Shown here in pieces: positions 21,661 through 23,370 of a DNA stretch of 23,370 nt. Source of the stretch: JBOGGX01 sp050744245 (GTDB taxonomy: Bacteria > Actinomycetota > Acidimicrobiia > Acidimicrobiales > JBOGGX01); the NCBI GenBank assembly GCA_050744245.1, contig JBOGGX010000061.1:1-23370 (forward strand), read 5' to 3'. The position numbers and the translations under genes were made by a program. The notes below the pieces were generated by a model, which saw nothing but the letters and a program-made list of their open reading frames with translations, did not search any database and was not told the DNA's origin. Positions within the stretch are counted from its first letter, which is position 1; each line of letters begins with the position of its first letter.

Positions 21661-23013
21661 TCACTCGTGGGGGACGACCGACGGCCCGGCCCGCACCACC
21701 CGGTTCTTGCCCGTCGCCTTGGCTTCGTACAACGCCTCGTCGGCCGCGGCGAGCAGCGTCCGCGGATCGACCCCGCTGTCGGGATAGGCGGCCACCCCGA
21801 CCGAGACGGTCACCGGGACCTCCTGACCCAGGGCGTCGAACGGCTGGCGGGCCACCGCCGTCCTGATCTTCTCGCCGACCAGCCTCGAGTCCTCGAGCGG
21901 GGTGCGGGGCAGGACGAGGGCAAACTCCTCGCCGCCGAATCGGGCCACGACGTCGACCGAGCGGGTGACGTCCTGGAGGCGGCGGGCCAGCTCGACCAGC
22001 ACGAAGTCGCCGGCCGGATGGCCGTAGACGTCGTTGATCGGCTTGAAGCTGTCGACGTCGAGCAGCAGCACGCCGAACGGTTCGAGGAACCGGGCCGAGC
22101 GCTCGAGCTCCTCCTCCAGCCTGAGGTCGAAGTGGCGGCGGTTCCAGACACCGGTCAGGGCGTCGGTGATCGACAGCCGGCTGGCCTCCTCGTGCAGGAA
22201 GGTGTTCTCGATGGCCGCCTCGGCCTGGCTCACCAGGAGCCGCACGGTGACCAGATCGTCCTCGGTGAACGCGGCGCCCCCCTGGCGACCGTAGAGGGCG
22301 AGGACCCCGTAGACCTGGCCCCGGCTGTGGACCGGGATCGCCATGGCCGTCGACGCGGCCGGCTCGGCCGGGTTGAGCTCCTGGGCCCCGTCGGCCAGCC
22401 GGGCCAGGTCGTGGTGGGCGACCCAGCCGGCGAGACCCGACCGGCGCTGCAGGGTCAGGCCGAGATGACGGTCGGCTCCCGACACCAGCCGGGCGATCAC
22501 GGCCTTGCCCCGCACCTCCCAGAACACGCCCTTGTCGGCCCGGGCGATGCTGACCACGGCCTGCACCGCGGCGTCGAGGATGGTGCCCCGGTCGTGGGTC
22601 GACGCGAGGACGGTGCCCAGGCGATCGACCGACTCACGGAACTGGCCCCGGCTGGCCTCGAGGTCGCCGACGTAGTCGGCGAGCCTGGTGAAGAGCTCGT
22701 TCAGCGAGTCGATGACGCGGTCGATGTCGCGGGCGCCGGTCTTCTCGAGCGGCGGCACCGCCTTGAGCTCGCCGCGCGACGCGGCCTGGGCCCGATCGGA
22801 GATGGCGTGCAGCGGCAGGCTGACCTCGTTCCTGAGCACCGCCCGGAAGACTCCGTAGGCGAGCAGGGCGTAGGCCACGGCCACCGCGACCCCGACGCCG
22901 ACGTAGACGAGACCGTTGCCGCCGTCGCTCCAGCTCACATGGAGCACGATGAGCACGGCCGCGGGCAGGACCACGAGGAGGGTGACGAGCAGCGCGACCT
23001 GACGCCGCCTCAT
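21661..23013 (-). CDS. membrane diguanylate cyclase: 2 TM - HAMP - GAF - GGDEF
   Basis: 450 residues. Two transmembrane helices (about 7-26 and 35-58) are followed by a HAMP-like segment (VSLPLHAISDRAQAASRGEL), a coiled linker, a GAF sensor domain (about 130-275) and a GGDEF domain (about 285-440). The catalytic loop is GGEEF (360-364), and the product-inhibition I-site RSVD (R351, D354) sits at the expected distance upstream, so it should make c-di-GMP from two GTP and be feedback-inhibited. No EAL domain is present. The start ATG overlaps the plsY stop (ATGA), and galU follows after 19 nt, tying the cyclase to envelope genes. The short extracytoplasmic loop (about 8 residues) argues that sensing is by the cytoplasmic GAF domain or the membrane. 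Confidence 0.93.
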   Translation of the reverse strand: MRRRQVALLVTLLVVLPAAVLIVLHVSWSDGGNGLVYVGVGVAVAVAYALLAYGVFRAVLRNEVSLPLHAISDRAQAASRGELKAVPPLEKTGARDIDRVIDSLNELFTRLADYVGDLEASRGQFRESVDRLGTVLASTHDRGTILDAAVQAVVSIARADKGVFWEVRGKAVIARLVSGADRHLGLTLQRRSGLAGWVAHHDLARLADGAQELNPAEPAASTAMAIPVHSRGQVYGVLALYGRQGGAAFTEDDLVTVRLLVSQAEAAIENTFLHEEASRLSITDALTGVWNRRHFDLRLEEELERSARFLEPFGVLLLDVDSFKPINDVYGHPAGDFVLVELARRLQDVTRSVDVVARFGGEEFALVLPRTPLEDSRLVGEKIRTAVARQPFDALGQEVPVTVSVGVAAYPDSGVDPRTLLAAADEALYEAKATGKNRVVRAGPSVVPHE

Positions 23014-23370
23014 GCCGGTCTCGCCCCCTGGCCGAGCGAGTGCTCGGTGCCACGCACCATGCGCACGAGATTGCCCCAGTGCCGGGCGACGACCACGACG
23101 GCGAGACCGCCGACCGCCGCCACCTCCCAGCCCGGGCGACCGGCGACGCCCACGACCGCCACCAGTCCGACGACCGCCACCAGGGAGGCCAGGGCGGCCT
23201 TCCCCGTCAGCCGGGCCACCAGCACCCAGGCCAGCCCGATGATCGGCGCCAACAGCGGGTAGAGCACGATCGTCATCCCGGCCACGGTGGCGACGCCCTT
23301 GCCGCCGCGGAACCCTCGGGTGACCGGGGCGACGTGGCCGACCACGGCGGCGATGCCGGCCGCCAGGCCG
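23010..23370 (-). CDS. plsY: glycerol-3-phosphate acyltransferase PlsY (N-terminus beyond window)
   Basis: The frame is open to the window edge, so about 120 C-terminal residues are seen. The family motif GHVAPVTRGFRGGKGVAT matches the conserved GHxxPxxxxFxGGKGVAT of PlsY, the membrane enzyme that transfers acyl from acyl-phosphate to glycerol-3-phosphate in phospholipid synthesis. Several hydrophobic helices and the C-terminal RHWGNLVRMVRGTEHSLG (family RHxxNIxRLxxGxE) follow. The stop overlaps the start of the diguanylate cyclase gene by 4 bp. Confidence 0.93.
   Translation of the reverse strand, partial: GLAAGIAAVVGHVAPVTRGFRGGKGVATVAGMTIVLYPLLAPIIGLAWVLVARLTGKAALASLVAVVGLVAVVGVAGRPGWEVAAVGGLAVVVVARHWGNLVRMVRGTEHSLGQGARPA

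Overview
The window is high-GC, gene-dense DNA from a chromosome that looks actinobacterial. Third codon positions are strongly G/C, GTG starts are common, and several genes have a TANNNT -10 box 4-8 nt before the start codon, as in leaderless transcripts. Gene content (gephyrin-like MoeA beside galU, a SepX/GLPR-like membrane protein, an AglEFG-type sugar importer) also fits Actinomycetota. An Acidimicrobiia-like lineage is my best guess, but that is inference. Layout from left to right: (1) the N-terminal 645 residues of a LuxR/MalT-type STAND ATPase regulator on the minus strand, divergent from a complete M1 aminopeptidase (pepN); (2) a DUF559-type nuclease gene with an AbiEi-like N-terminus, bracketed by two inverted copies of a 51-52 bp palindromic repeat (family A); (3) a lipoprotein zinc metallopeptidase with a second, catalytically dead copy of its own domain, convergent with a ferredoxin reductase/[3Fe-4S] ferredoxin pair; (4) an AlkX/YcaQ-type DNA glycosylase, then an intergenic region built from two repeat elements (B1 and A3); (5) a four-gene alpha-glucoside-type ABC importer operon on the minus strand (binding lipoprotein, two permeases, ATPase); (6) an accessory patch with small ORFs, a divergent family A palindrome, a truncated peptidoglycan-binding domain, an RHH/PIN toxin-antitoxin pair and a tRNA-Ala(CGC); (7) a minus-strand block reading plsY (partial), a GAF-GGDEF diguanylate cyclase, galU, moeA, moaA and moaC, then, after a hairpin-rich gap, a SepX/GLPR-like three-helix membrane protein. 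How the genes fit together: the right-hand block joins phospholipid synthesis (PlsY), c-di-GMP signalling, UDP-glucose supply (GalU) and molybdenum cofactor synthesis (MoaA, MoaC, MoeA). In actinobacteria the MoeA paralogue Glp and its membrane partner GLPR/SepX act in cell division and are encoded near galU, so this block may be partly an envelope and division locus. The ABC operon imports an oligosaccharide, probably an alpha-glucoside; no glycosidase or regulator is linked to it here. Reductase and ferredoxin form an electron-transfer pair with no P450 in view. The most unusual material is non-coding: two families of interspersed palindromic repeats (A, four copies; B, two copies) that sit at or overlap gene ends, a possible mobile nuclease unit flanked by inverted A copies, and a 20-bp tandem triplication of the moeA start site that creates two seven-codon upstream reading frames, each ending in an ATGA overlap with the next start.
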